DNA of 64,000 nt from Flavobacterium sp. GT3R68 (lineage in GTDB: Bacteria; Bacteroidota; Bacteroidia; Flavobacteriales; Flavobacteriaceae): the NCBI RefSeq assembly GCF_007109225.1, contig NZ_VJZK01000003.1, positions 62,001 to 126,000 on the forward strand. Direction: 5' to 3'. The position numbers and the translations under genes were made by a program. Of this stretch, positions 35,617-44,860 are shown one piece after another; position 1 is the stretch's first letter, and every line of letters begins with the position of its first letter. The notes below the pieces were generated by a model, which did no database searches, was not told the DNA's origin, and saw only the letters and a list, made by a program, of their open reading frames with translations.

Positions 35617-37236
35617 TTAGTGAGTTACTGTAACCCTTCTAGTTTCTTTTTTGTCATTATTTTCAAATTGAACCAAGTAAACACCACTGCTTAAACCTTG
35701 AGTGTTCAAAACCATTTTATTTGTATTCAATGTAGAACTCAAACTTACTCTTTGTCCTAATGAGTTGTAAACAGATACTTTGTAGTTGCTGATTGCATCA
35801 AATTCAATGGTCATTTCATTGTCAGCAGGAACAGGATAAATCTTCATTTCTAATGTATGGATTTCAGTAGTTCCTAAAGAAGATGAAGTACCAACATTTA
35901 CTGTATGTTTCAAATCATTGCAACCTGTTGTACTTTCCCAAGTAGTTTCATTTGCCATACGGATAGAATACTCTGGACGGGTGCTCAATGCTGAATCCAT
36001 ATCTGGCAATTTCAAGAACAATTTATAGCTTCCACCTACCATGTTAGTTGGCAAAGTCACGTTTTCAGTAATTGTCTGCTCTACACCAGCTGCCCATAAT
36101 CTTGGATCAGTGTTCAATGCAACAGAATATTCCTGACCAGTTGAAGAGTTTCTCAAAACCAAGTATACTTTTCTTTGGTTGTATGGAGAAGCAAAACCAG
36201 TATTTTTTATTTTAAGAGTAATAGGCATTGCTGCTCCGATACTTGCTGTCTGTGGCAAAGTTGCATTCACCATTTGGAAACGGTAACCTAATCTGTTTTG
36301 AATTTCACTGAAACAGTTGTTAGCTTGGAATCCGCTAATAACACTAGGATTATAATCAAAATTCAAATATGACCAGTGGAATTTTGTCATTTCAGCAACT
36401 GCTGTAGAACATCCTGACCTTGGCTCATTAACCGCACAAGTTTCTCCACCCATTGCTGTATATTTTGTTTCTTGCTCCAAATATGGATACTCAGATGAAA
36501 TATTGTTATACGTTCCAAAATCTGATGAACTAGCCAGGAAACAGTCATTGTGGTGACCAATTCTTGCAATGTTAGCCCCGCTGAAAGCTTGTCCTGCAGT
36601 CAAAGCTGAAGTTGAACCATATGTTTTTTGTTTTAAGGAAGGGGTTCTAATTTGAACCATTCTTGAAGCCGGCAATGCAGAAAGGATTCCGTCCACTACT
36701 TCTTTACGGTTAGCAAAATCAGTTGTACTTGGACTCATTCCAAAATTATCTGTATAATACCATTCTCCCCAAGACCCGATAAATCCGGCTTGCATAACGC
36801 TAATGATATCAGTATTAGTAACCAATAATGGTTTTACTTGTTGAATATGTGCTAACACCTGAGCTTTTGAAGCATCTCTTTGTCCAGCTACATCTGTATC
36901 AGAATAAGCAAAACGAACGATAACTTTCAAACCTGCACTTCTGATTTTATTAAAATCCGCTTGCATTGCACTTAAATATGCACTTGATATTGGAGAATTT
37001 CTAAAACTTTCTAAGTAAAACACTCTCAATAACAGTGTTGTGTTGTTGGCACGATAACCATCTAATGTAGATTGACTTAAACTAGAATAACTGGCAGAGT
37101 GCGTTTCGGTATGTTTATAGAATCCTCTTTCCGGATTATTTATAGCAGCCGATGATGGCGTATAAGTTACAGTTGAATTTTGGGCATTACTATAGAAAGA
37201 TAAAAGTAATACCATGGCGATAAATAATTTCTTCAT
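35617..37236 (-). CDS. Secreted DUF4874/DUF4832-like protein with T9SS type A tail
   Basis: A 539-aa protein with a signal peptide (MKKLFIAMVLLLSFYSNAQ). It has an N-terminal TIM-barrel-like domain (NNPERGFYKHTETHSASY, TLLLRVFYLESFRNSPISS, VIVRFAYSDTD, GFIGSWGEWYYTDNFG), a beta domain (about 330-440), and a T9SS type A sorting domain (LEMKIYPVPADNEMTIEFD to VTVTH). DUF4874/DUF4832 proteins resemble glycoside hydrolases but have no assigned substrate. Convergent with the Pel-like operon, it may act on the same polymer (inference). I use the Met at 37236; longer in-frame starts lack a signal. Confidence 0.82.
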   Translation of the reverse strand: MKKLFIAMVLLLSFYSNAQNSTVTYTPSSAAINNPERGFYKHTETHSASYSSLSQSTLDGYRANNTTLLLRVFYLESFRNSPISSAYLSAMQADFNKIRSAGLKVIVRFAYSDTDVAGQRDASKAQVLAHIQQVKPLLVTNTDIISVMQAGFIGSWGEWYYTDNFGMSPSTTDFANRKEVVDGILSALPASRMVQIRTPSLKQKTYGSTSALTAGQAFSGANIARIGHHNDCFLASSSDFGTYNNISSEYPYLEQETKYTAMGGETCAVNEPRSGCSTAVAEMTKFHWSYLNFDYNPSVISGFQANNCFSEIQNRLGYRFQMVNATLPQTASIGAAMPITLKIKNTGFASPYNQRKVYLVLRNSSTGQEYSVALNTDPRLWAAGVEQTITENVTLPTNMVGGSYKLFLKLPDMDSALSTRPEYSIRMANETTWESTTGCNDLKHTVNVGTSSSLGTTEIHTLEMKIYPVPADNEMTIEFDAISNYKVSVYNSLGQRVSLSSTLNTNKMVLNTQGLSSGVYLVQFENNDKKETRRVTVTH

Positions 37237-37333
37237 AATATTATTAATGTTAGAATTTGTTGTTGTTTTTTTTGTGGTTGTGGTTGTTGTTTGCATTGTA
37301 AAAATTTTTATTGTTTTTGATTGTAACACATTG

Positions 37334-37341
37334 CAAATGTA
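37334..37341 (-). promoter_or_regulatory. Candidate -7 box of the DUF4832 gene
   Basis: Minus-strand TACATTTG matches TANNTTTG. It implies a leader of about 90 nt that is unusually rich in CAA/ACA and poor in structure (37245-37310). Confidence 0.48.
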
Positions 37342-37510
37342 TATGTTACATCTATTGGTGAATTAAAAAGAAATGTTAAAAGTGCATTTTTTGTCGATTA
37401 AGTGCACATTTTAACATTATAAACAGATAAATACTTACAAAAGGGGTAAATATCACTAACTAACTAGAAATCAACTATATATATTGATTGGTTTATTTAT
37501 TATCAAAGGA

Positions 37511-37543
37511 TTGATTTTAAGGGGAAAAGACTCTTTATCTTTG
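37511..37543 (+). promoter_or_regulatory. Promoter of the DEAD-box helicase gene
   Basis: TTG at 37511-37513, a 22-bp spacer, then TATCTTTG at 37536-37543. It places the transcription start just before ATG 37559 and rules out the longer in-frame ORF beginning at 37484. Confidence 0.65.
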
Positions 37544-37558
37544 TTCAAAATTAATTTT

Positions 37559-38896
37559 ATGTCAAAGCATTTTTCCGAATTAGGAATTTCCAACCCTGTA
37601 TTACAAAGTTTAGACGAAATGAAGATTGCTGTTCCCACAGAGATCCAGGAAAAATCGATCCCAATCTTATTATCACAAAAAGATGATTTTGTTGGTATAG
37701 CTAAAACCGGTACTGGGAAGACTGCTGCATTCGGATTACCGTTATTACAGTTGGTTGATGTGAATAACAATAAAATTCAGGCTGTTATATTGGTTCCAAC
37801 CAGAGAGCTGGGTCAGCAGATATATACTAATATGGAAGCCTATGCGAAATATTTACCTGAAGTTTCTATAGCAGCCACGTGTGGCGGAATCCCAATCAAA
37901 CCACAAATCGAACGGTTGGCCACTACAACGCATATTGTAATTGCAACACCTGGACGTTTAATTGACCTGATTAAAAGAAATGCCATTAATATTAAAGAGG
38001 CAAAGTATTTAGTTCTGGATGAAGCTGACGAAATGGTTACGGCCTTAAAAGAAAGCCTGAATGAAATACTGACAGAATTGCCTAAAAGCAGAAGAACCTT
38101 CCTGTTTTCGGCAACCATGCCAGGTACTATCAAACAACTGGTGCAGAATTATATGTCCAAACATGTAACACAAGTTAGTGCAGATATGCAGACTGTAGGG
38201 AATCAAGGGATTGATCATCAGTACATTGTTGTTGACGCCATTGAAAAATTGGATGTGTTGATGCATTTTTTATCATCAAAAGAAGGGGAGCGGGGCATCA
38301 TTTTTTGCAAGACCAAGGCGGCAGTGAATAAACTGGCTAAGAATCTGGCTATCAACCGGTTTTCTTCCGGGGCACTTCATGGCAGTCTGACGCAGCCAAT
38401 CCGTGATCGTATCATGGCACAGTTCCGCGAAGGACATATCAATATATTAGTGGCAACTGATTTGGCTGCCAGAGGAATTGATGTAAAAGAAATCTCTTAT
38501 GTAGTCAATTATCATTTGCCGGATGTATATGAAACGTATGTGCACCGTAGCGGAAGAACGGCTAGAGCTGGCGCAAAAGGATTGTCTTTGACTGTTTTAC
38601 AACCAGAAGAAACTGCAGAATTAGTTGATTTTGAAAAAGAATTAGGAATCAAATTCACGGAGTTTAAAAAACCGGACGCTATAAGTATTGAAGAAAATAA
38701 TACTTTTTTATGGGCAAAACAAATTTTCAAAACGAAACCAAACCACGAAGTTTCACCAATACTTAAGGATAAAGTCAAAACGGTATTTCATCATTTAACT
38801 AAAGATGAACTGATTGAAAAGATGCTGGCCAATTATTTACTGCAACATAAAACTGATATTAAAACAGAAACTCCCGCAAAGAAAAAGAAGCGATAA
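37559..38896 (+). CDS. DEAD-box ATP-dependent RNA helicase
   Basis: A 445-aa RNA helicase with all core motifs: Q motif (PTEIQEKSIP), I AKTGTGKT, Ia PTRELGQQ, Ib TPGRL, II DEAD, III SAT, IV IIFCKTK, V ATDLAARGID and VI HRSGRTARAG. A short basic tail (PAKKKKR) follows. Proteins of this type (RhlE/DeaD) unwind RNA in ribosome assembly, mRNA decay and cold response. The subtype cannot be fixed by eye. It is a single-gene unit with its own promoter. Confidence 0.93.
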   Translation: MSKHFSELGISNPVLQSLDEMKIAVPTEIQEKSIPILLSQKDDFVGIAKTGTGKTAAFGLPLLQLVDVNNNKIQAVILVPTRELGQQIYTNMEAYAKYLPEVSIAATCGGIPIKPQIERLATTTHIVIATPGRLIDLIKRNAINIKEAKYLVLDEADEMVTALKESLNEILTELPKSRRTFLFSATMPGTIKQLVQNYMSKHVTQVSADMQTVGNQGIDHQYIVVDAIEKLDVLMHFLSSKEGERGIIFCKTKAAVNKLAKNLAINRFSSGALHGSLTQPIRDRIMAQFREGHINILVATDLAARGIDVKEISYVVNYHLPDVYETYVHRSGRTARAGAKGLSLTVLQPEETAELVDFEKELGIKFTEFKKPDAISIEENNTFLWAKQIFKTKPNHEVSPILKDKVKTVFHHLTKDELIEKMLANYLLQHKTDIKTETPAKKKKR

Positions 38897-38955
38897 TTAG
38901 ATTCATATATGTGATACTACCAAAACTGTGCGATTATTGTACAATACTATTTGCA

Positions 38956-38987
<32 letters not shown>

Positions 38988-39059
38988 TAAATCCTACTAT
39001 TCTTGCATCATTACATAATAAATCCTATTTTTACAATACATCTCTTTTTTCTATTGCCT

Positions 39060-40973
39060 ATGAATACTATTGCTGCTCGTATAGCTGATTTTCTTAAGGA
39101 ATATCCCCCTTTTCACAATTTGTCCTACGAGGAATTGATGGAAATCGCAATGAGCGTTCGCGTAGTTAATTTAGAAAAAAATAAAACATTATTTCAAATT
39201 GATGATCCGCTTCATGACAGTTTTTATGTTGTGGCAGCCGGAACGATTAATTTATCGGTAATAGCTGATGCCGAGGAAACTTTATTGAATAAATGCCGCG
39301 CCGGTGATATTTTTGGTCTTCGTCCTTTTTTTGCCAAAAATAATTATATGATGACGGCTAAGGCCCGTGATGAAAGCATTTTATACGCTATTCCCATTGC
39401 GGCGTTCAAACCTTTTGTCGCGCAGAATATGGAAGTGCTGGACTTTCTTTTACAGAGTTTTGCAACCAATACAGTTAACCCTTCTGATAAGGAAAATCGC
39501 GGAAAATTCATTTCTGACAATATAGTTTATTCGGAAAAACAGCCTGAAATTCAGTATTTTCAGTCGTTAGCCTATAATAAAACGCCATTAAAAACCAGTG
39601 CATCCACTTTTGTAAAAGATGTGGCCCAGGTGATGACCGATAATCTTATGAATAGTATTATTGTCGCTGAACAAAACCTTCCTATTGGTATTGTCACGGA
39701 TTCGGATATTCGCAGTAAAATTGGTACCGGTCGTTTCCTGATTACTGATGCCATCAGTAAATTAATGTCTTCCCCTGTCATTACTGTGCCGCCAAATATT
39801 TCTTTACCTGAAGCGCAACTACTGATGCTCAAAAATAATGTGACTCATTTATGTGTGACACAAGACGGTTCTGATAAGTCAGAAATTAAAGGAGTCATTT
39901 CTGAACATGACCTGATTGTAGCTCAATCCAACAATCCTGGGGTTTTGATTAAAGAAATTAAACGCTCTATAAATGCTAAAGACTTAAGGTCAGTTCGGGA
40001 AAAATTATCCCATCTGATTCAAAATTCCATCACGAAAAATATTCCGCTTTCGCATATCACCAATATTTCGGGTGAAATCACTACCGCTATTGTCAAACGG
40101 GCTGTAGAAATCGCAATATTGGAAATGGGATCCCCTCCTGCCCGGTTTGCGTGGTTATGTATAGGAAGCCAAGGTAGAAAGGAACAATTATTACTGACAG
40201 ATCAGGACAGTATTTTGGTGTTCGAAGATGTGTCGGCCGATAAATACCGGGATGTAAAAGATTACTTTCTGAAACTTGCCAAAAAAGTAACGGCGACTTT
40301 AGAAAAAACTGGTTACGAATTTTGTCCTTATAGTAATATGGCCAGTAATATGTCTTGGTGTAAATCATTGACGGACTGGGTAAAACAATACAATACCTGG
40401 ATGAATACTCCGGGAGAAAATACAGATGAAATAACCGGTATTTTCTTCGATTATGAGATAGCATTTGGCGAAATAAAAATTGAAGAAGTATTGACCGAAT
40501 CAATTTTTGCGAATGTAAAAAACAACTTGCTGTTCTTTGATTATTTAGGAAACGATGCCCTTAGGAAACCCGCACCATTGAGTTTTTTCAAAAAATTTAA
40601 TGTAGAAGAAGAGGGGCCCAATAAAAACAAATTTGACATCAAAACCCGGGCTTTATTACCGTTGATTGATGGTGCGAGACTTTTTACGTTGAGTCATAAC
40701 CTGAAAGGAATCAACAATACCTATCTGCGATTTAAGCAATTGGCGATGATTGATCCCAAACATTCGGAAATTTACCTGAATTGCGCCGAAGCCTTTCTTA
40801 TATTGTCAAAATTTAGGACTTTAGAAGGAATAAAGAACGAGAACTCGGGCCAATACATAAATTTAGAAGAACTTTCAAAACACGATAAGGAGAAACTTAA
40901 AAATTGTTTTATACCTATAAAAGAACTAGAGGAATTAGTAAAGGATAATTTTCAACTTACACACTTTTCATAG
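39060..40973 (+). CDS. DUF294 nucleotidyltransferase-like protein with cNMP-binding and CBS domains
   Basis: A 637-aa signal-transduction protein: cyclic-nucleotide-binding-like domain (about 10-125, FYVVAAGTINLSV), two CBS motifs (about 170-300, VITVPPNISLPEAQLLM), then a DUF294 nucleotidyltransferase domain (CIGSQGRKEQLLLTDQDSIL, with GSxGR and DxD-like residues) and a DUF294 C-terminal domain. Its usual genomic partner is a DnaQ-like exonuclease, as here (2-bp gap), often near acetate metabolism genes; acs lies 6.8 kb away. ATG 39060 is preferred over the TTG at 39003, which sits in a promoter-like TATTCTTG. Confidence 0.9.
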   Translation: MNTIAARIADFLKEYPPFHNLSYEELMEIAMSVRVVNLEKNKTLFQIDDPLHDSFYVVAAGTINLSVIADAEETLLNKCRAGDIFGLRPFFAKNNYMMTAKARDESILYAIPIAAFKPFVAQNMEVLDFLLQSFATNTVNPSDKENRGKFISDNIVYSEKQPEIQYFQSLAYNKTPLKTSASTFVKDVAQVMTDNLMNSIIVAEQNLPIGIVTDSDIRSKIGTGRFLITDAISKLMSSPVITVPPNISLPEAQLLMLKNNVTHLCVTQDGSDKSEIKGVISEHDLIVAQSNNPGVLIKEIKRSINAKDLRSVREKLSHLIQNSITKNIPLSHITNISGEITTAIVKRAVEIAILEMGSPPARFAWLCIGSQGRKEQLLLTDQDSILVFEDVSADKYRDVKDYFLKLAKKVTATLEKTGYEFCPYSNMASNMSWCKSLTDWVKQYNTWMNTPGENTDEITGIFFDYEIAFGEIKIEEVLTESIFANVKNNLLFFDYLGNDALRKPAPLSFFKKFNVEEEGPNKNKFDIKTRALLPLIDGARLFTLSHNLKGINNTYLRFKQLAMIDPKHSEIYLNCAEAFLILSKFRTLEGIKNENSGQYINLEELSKHDKEKLKNCFIPIKELEELVKDNFQLTHFS

Positions 40974-40975
40974 TT

Positions 40976-41578
40976 ATGTTAGAATGGCTGAAAAATATTA
41001 ATAGGGAGTATCCGGAATTTTGGAAAGAATATGTTTCCAAATTCGATCACAAGGAAAAAACCAAGCGGTTTGTGATTCTGAGCGCCGAAACTTCGGGATT
41101 GAATCCACAGAAAGATGTGATTTTATCCCTTGGTGCAGTTGCGATTATTAACGATGGTGTTATCATCAGCGATAGTTTTGATGTGGCGCTGCTTCAGTAT
41201 ATTTTTCTTCATGACAATGGACTTTCCAATGAATTCCTGATAGAAACCAAGCAGACGAAATTAGCGGAACCGCAAGCCATTCAGGCTTTTATCGAATATA
41301 TTGGAAATTCAATATTAGTAGGGCATCGTATTGATATGGAGGTCGATATGATAAATGAAGCACTGGAAAAAATGCATTGCGGAAGACTGAAAAACGAAGC
41401 GTTGGATATCGAAATCATGTATAAAAAGTGGAAAGATGATTACGACAGACCATTTCCTTTAGATGAGATGTGTACGGATTTTAAGATTTCCAAAACCGAC
41501 AGGCACACCTCGTCTGAAGATGCTTATAATATTGCGTTGTTATTTTTGAAATTGAAAACCCGACTCGGAATCCACTAA
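40976..41578 (+). CDS. DnaQ-like 3'-5' exonuclease
   Basis: A 200-aa DEDD exonuclease domain: Exo I FVILSAETSGLNPQ (Glu present, the first Asp replaced by Ala in SAET), Exo II VGHRIDMEVDMINEAL, Exo III HTSSEDAYNIALLFLKL. The substitution in Exo I (AxE instead of DxE) could weaken or alter catalysis. It is coupled to the DUF294 gene, a pairing seen in many bacteria. The stop overlaps the convergent PPTase gene end by four bases. Confidence 0.88.
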   Translation: MLEWLKNINREYPEFWKEYVSKFDHKEKTKRFVILSAETSGLNPQKDVILSLGAVAIINDGVIISDSFDVALLQYIFLHDNGLSNEFLIETKQTKLAEPQAIQAFIEYIGNSILVGHRIDMEVDMINEALEKMHCGRLKNEALDIEIMYKKWKDDYDRPFPLDEMCTDFKISKTDRHTSSEDAYNIALLFLKLKTRLGIH

Positions 41579-42063
41579 GAAATCATTATCCTTCTTTCAA
41601 ATCTCCCGTGATGACTGATGGAAATTGGTTTTAATAGAGTATCATTTTTAATTAAAATCTCAGGAATTCCATCTTTTTTATAAATTTTGATCGCAAAATC
41701 AAGTATTTCAAGCTTTTTAAAATCTTTAATAGATGTAACCGCAATGGTATGAATGTACTCGTTCGTTATTTCCGTTTTTACAAAATAGACATTTTCTTTG
41801 CAAATCACTTTCCCTACAGCTAAATGAACGTCGGAACAGACAAATTGCATCGGATTATAATTCCGGATTTGTGTTTGACGATTATAGATTTTATAAGCAG
41901 CCTCTTTCCTACTCCACAGGTTCCACACCATATTTTCCGGGGTAGAAGATTGAAAAATGAGCAGTTGTTCTTCTGCGGTAAAAATTTTATTTAAAAAACC
42001 TTCACGTTTCCAATTACTTTCTTTTTTGGCTAAAGCTAAATCGATAATATCATTTCCAATCAC
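41575..42063 (-). CDS. 4'-phosphopantetheinyl transferase (AcpS-like)
   Basis: A 162-aa PPTase with the AcpS/Sfp motifs GNDIIDL near the start (metal Asp) and LWSRKEAAYKI (Glu/Lys) around residue 65; the later SISHHGRF is histidine-bearing. It attaches phosphopantetheine from CoA to an ACP serine. It lies one base beyond the ACP gene in the same operon, so that ACP is the likely substrate. It is the last gene of the type III PKS cluster. Confidence 0.85.
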   Translation of the reverse strand: MIGNDIIDLALAKKESNWKREGFLNKIFTAEEQLLIFQSSTPENMVWNLWSRKEAAYKIYNRQTQIRNYNPMQFVCSDVHLAVGKVICKENVYFVKTEITNEYIHTIAVTSIKDFKKLEILDFAIKIYKKDGIPEILIKNDTLLKPISISHHGRFERRIMIS

Positions 42064-42064
42064 A

Positions 42065-42313
42065 TTAGGCTAATTTTGTTTTTATAATTTCCATCGCCGA
42101 CTTCACATCCATCATTCGCTCCATCGATTGGTTATCAATGACAATGTTAAATGCTTCTTCGATATCTAAAATAACATCCACTAAGTTCGCGGAGTTTATT
42201 TTCAAATCATTAATAAAATCCGTATTCTCATTCAAATTGTTAAATGCTTCCTGATCTTTGATATATGGCTTAACAATGGTTTTCAATTTTTCGATTGTTT
42301 CTTCTCTGTTCAT
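42065..42313 (-). CDS. Acyl carrier protein of the type III PKS cluster
   Basis: An 82-aa acidic helical ACP: TDFINDLKINSANLVDVILD places the phosphopantetheine serine at Ser41 (NSA instead of the usual DSL). It would carry the acyl intermediates built by the adjacent KAS, dehydratase and enoyl reductase. The spacing is 3 bp from the KAS gene and 1 bp from the PPTase gene, so it is clearly in one operon. It is distinct from the housekeeping AcpP sequence I know from this group. Confidence 0.9.
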   Translation of the reverse strand: MNREETIEKLKTIVKPYIKDQEAFNNLNENTDFINDLKINSANLVDVILDIEEAFNIVIDNQSMERMMDVKSAMEIIKTKLA

Positions 42314-42316
42314 GGG

Positions 42317-43588
42317 TTATTTATATTTTTTTAAGATGACACATCCGTTTACGTCTCCAAAACCAAAACTGGCTTTGGCAATAATATTTAATTCTTTTTC
42401 AATCAACTGCTGAGGAATTCTGGAAGCACCTATGACTTCTGTCACTTCGGGATGCATGTCTTCGCAATTGATATTCGGAAACACAAATCCATGATGCAAT
42501 TGTAACACTGTAGCGACACTTTCTATACTACCGGCGGCAGAGATGCAATGTCCTATCATCGATTTCAAGGAGTTAATATACGGAAAATTTTCTCCTTTTC
42601 GATTTAATGCCTTACTCCAATTCTGTATCTCCAGCCCATCTTTTGTAGTTGCTGTCAAATGACCATTAATTGCATCAATATCTTCGGGTCCAATTCCGGC
42701 GTTTTCAAGCGCATCAGTGATGCATCTTTGCACTGCTATCGGATTGGGTGCCGTCATTGTTCCCAAACCCCGTTGTCCTCCGGAATTTAAATTTCCACCC
42801 AGAACTTCTGCATAAATTTTGGCGCCACGGGCTATAGCCGAATCCAGATCTTCTAACAGTAAAGCACCCGCTCCGCTTCCTGGAACAAATCCCGAAGCAC
42901 TGGCTGACATAGGCCGCGATCCTTTTTCAGGGGAATCGTTGTGTTTGAAAGAACAAACTTTCAAGGCGTCAAATCCACCCCAAATATAAGGACCGGAATC
43001 ACTTGTACTTCCCGCAAGAATACGTTTGGCCTTACCGGATTTGATTCGGTCATACGCCATTAAGATACTTTCTGTTCCGGTAGTGCAGGCAGAAGAGTTG
43101 GTCGAAACCTGATTTCCTAAACCTAATTTCCCTGCTATATAGGCACTTACGCCACTGTTCATCGTTTGAGCTACGGCAGTGCTTCCTAATCGTTTGGTTT
43201 GAAAATCGTCAATTTTATAAATGCATTCACGGAATTTTTCTACACCACACATTCCTGTTCCAAAGATAGTCCCACTGTCCCAGTCCGGTTCTTCTGTAAT
43301 ATCCATCGATAATCCCGCATCTTGCCAGGCATCAATTCCTGCAATAACCCCATATAAGATTCCGGTTGCATTAAAATTACGAAGCTCCAATTCCGAAAAA
43401 TAACGAAGCGATAATTCCCTGGAAACGTCCGGTTTGCCGGCAATCTGACAGGAAAATTGAAGTCGTTCCAATTCCTTGTCATGTTTGATTCCCGAAATTC
43501 CGTTTTTAATGGCGTGAGTAAATTCCTCAAGGCCTACTCCATTTGGAGCAACTACGCCAAGACCTGTTATGACTACTCTTTTTTCCAT
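42317..43588 (-). CDS. Beta-ketoacyl-ACP synthase (KAS I/II type)
   Basis: A 423-aa condensing enzyme with an intact Cys168-His310-His347 triad (SSACTTGTES, NGHLTATTKDG, MIGHCISAAG) and the terminal SFGFGDVNGCVIL. Because the active-site Cys is kept it is a chain elongator, not a chain-length factor; no second KAS is adjacent. It extends acyl-ACP with malonyl-ACP. It lies between the dehydratase and ACP genes. Confidence 0.92.
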   Translation of the reverse strand: MEKRVVITGLGVVAPNGVGLEEFTHAIKNGISGIKHDKELERLQFSCQIAGKPDVSRELSLRYFSELELRNFNATGILYGVIAGIDAWQDAGLSMDITEEPDWDSGTIFGTGMCGVEKFRECIYKIDDFQTKRLGSTAVAQTMNSGVSAYIAGKLGLGNQVSTNSSACTTGTESILMAYDRIKSGKAKRILAGSTSDSGPYIWGGFDALKVCSFKHNDSPEKGSRPMSASASGFVPGSGAGALLLEDLDSAIARGAKIYAEVLGGNLNSGGQRGLGTMTAPNPIAVQRCITDALENAGIGPEDIDAINGHLTATTKDGLEIQNWSKALNRKGENFPYINSLKSMIGHCISAAGSIESVATVLQLHHGFVFPNINCEDMHPEVTEVIGASRIPQQLIEKELNIIAKASFGFGDVNGCVILKKYK

Positions 43589-43615
43589 TTTATTGAAATT
43601 TAGTGCAATTGTAAT

Positions 43616-44050
43616 TTATTTTGAAGTGATTATTCCTGCAATTGTTCCGGTGCAAATTTCCTCATTTTTGCTATTTATCATAACAACGCTGCATTTTAAT
43701 TTACCAAACCTGAAATATATTTTTTTGGAAATCACCGTTATTTTCTCATTTGGGAAAACAGGCTTTAAAAATTCTATTTCTGTTGATGTTAAAGCAATTG
43801 CGGTATTCATATTAAAGGAATCATTCATTAAAAAAATACCAAGGCAAACCAAACCAATCTGTGCCATGGTTTCGGTCAGAATTACTCCTGGTGTAACTGG
43901 AATTTGCTTGAAATGACCTTTGTAAAAATAAAGATTTTCATCAAAAAAATACGTTCCGATTACTCCATCTTCATTTATTTCCAAAATGTCGTCCACAAAC
44001 AAAAAAGGTTCGGAATAAGGTAATTTTGAAATGATTTCTTGTTTGTCCAT
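43616..44050 (-). CDS. FabZ-like 3-hydroxyacyl-ACP dehydratase
   Basis: A 144-aa hotdog protein. KGHFKQIPVTPGVILTETMAQ (quoted here as KGHFKQIP and PGVILTETMAQ) matches the FabZ active-site block GHFPxxPxxPGVL..E, with His46 and Glu60 conserved. It dehydrates 3-hydroxyacyl-ACP to the 2-enoyl form for the neighbouring enoyl reductase. It is cotranscribed with KAS (27-bp gap) and the reductase (5-bp gap). Confidence 0.85.
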   Translation of the reverse strand: MDKQEIISKLPYSEPFLFVDDILEINEDGVIGTYFFDENLYFYKGHFKQIPVTPGVILTETMAQIGLVCLGIFLMNDSFNMNTAIALTSTEIEFLKPVFPNEKITVISKKIYFRFGKLKCSVVMINSKNEEICTGTIAGIITSK

Positions 44051-44055
44051 CTTAT

Positions 44056-44850
44056 TCAGCAGATCCGTTCGCCACCATCTACTGGAATCGTGGCACCATT
44101 AATCCAGGAAGCTTCGTCTCTACATAGCAAATACACTACATTAGCCACATCTTCCGGAGTTGTTAATCTTTTAAAAGGATTCCTTTTTGCTGAAAAACTG
44201 ATGATTTTTTCGCTATTGGGAATCATCTGCAAGGATTGGGTATCGGTCACCCCGGCCTGTATACAATTGGATCGGATTCCGTAAGGTGCAAATTCTAAGG
44301 CAATATTTCTGGAAATTGCTTCCAATGCGGCTTTTGCTGCAGAAACGGCGCCATAATAGGGCATTGCTTTAGCGTTTCCTTCACTGGTGAACGAAATAAT
44401 CCGTGCATCTTCTGAGAATAATTTAGATTCAAAAATGGCTTTGGTCCAATCATATAAACTGATAGCCATCGCATACAATGTAATTTGAAAATCGTCTGAA
44501 GATAAAATAGATTCGGTTTGACTTGTCATCGGTTTTAAATTTCCTTTTGCAATACTGTGTACCAAACATCTTATTCGGCCTTTCTCTCCGATTTTAGTTT
44601 TAATTTCGGTAATGAGCTCGGCGGTTTTTTCTTTATTAAGAGCATCTGCATTGAAACTCAAAAATTGTATACCATTGGATTTGATATGGTCAAAATTCGT
44701 TTTAATTAACTCCATTTCGGAACGGGAATTCCTGTGGATAATACAGATATTCATTCCTTGCTGCGCTAATTTTTTGGCGGAAGCCAGACCTAAACCACTG
44801 CTACCTCCGAGAATAATAGCCCAATAATCGGTATTCTGAAATGTTGCCAT
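44056..44850 (-). CDS. SDR enoyl-ACP reductase-like (FabI/FabL type)
   Basis: A 264-aa SDR. It has GGSSGLGLASAKKLA as cofactor loop and, notably, PYYGAVSAAKAALEA, in which Tyr and Lys are separated by six residues (Y-x6-K) as in FabI/FabL enoyl reductases rather than the classical Y-x3-K of ketoreductases. It therefore probably saturates 2-enoyl-ACP made by the FabZ-like neighbour. I use ATG 44850: the longer frame would run back into the upstream gene. A ketoreductase function cannot be excluded. Confidence 0.8.
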   Translation of the reverse strand: MATFQNTDYWAIILGGSSGLGLASAKKLAQQGMNICIIHRNSRSEMELIKTNFDHIKSNGIQFLSFNADALNKEKTAELITEIKTKIGEKGRIRCLVHSIAKGNLKPMTSQTESILSSDDFQITLYAMAISLYDWTKAIFESKLFSEDARIISFTSEGNAKAMPYYGAVSAAKAALEAISRNIALEFAPYGIRSNCIQAGVTDTQSLQMIPNSEKIISFSAKRNPFKRLTTPEDVANVVYLLCRDEASWINGATIPVDGGERIC

Positions 44851-44860
44851 TGTGCCGAAT

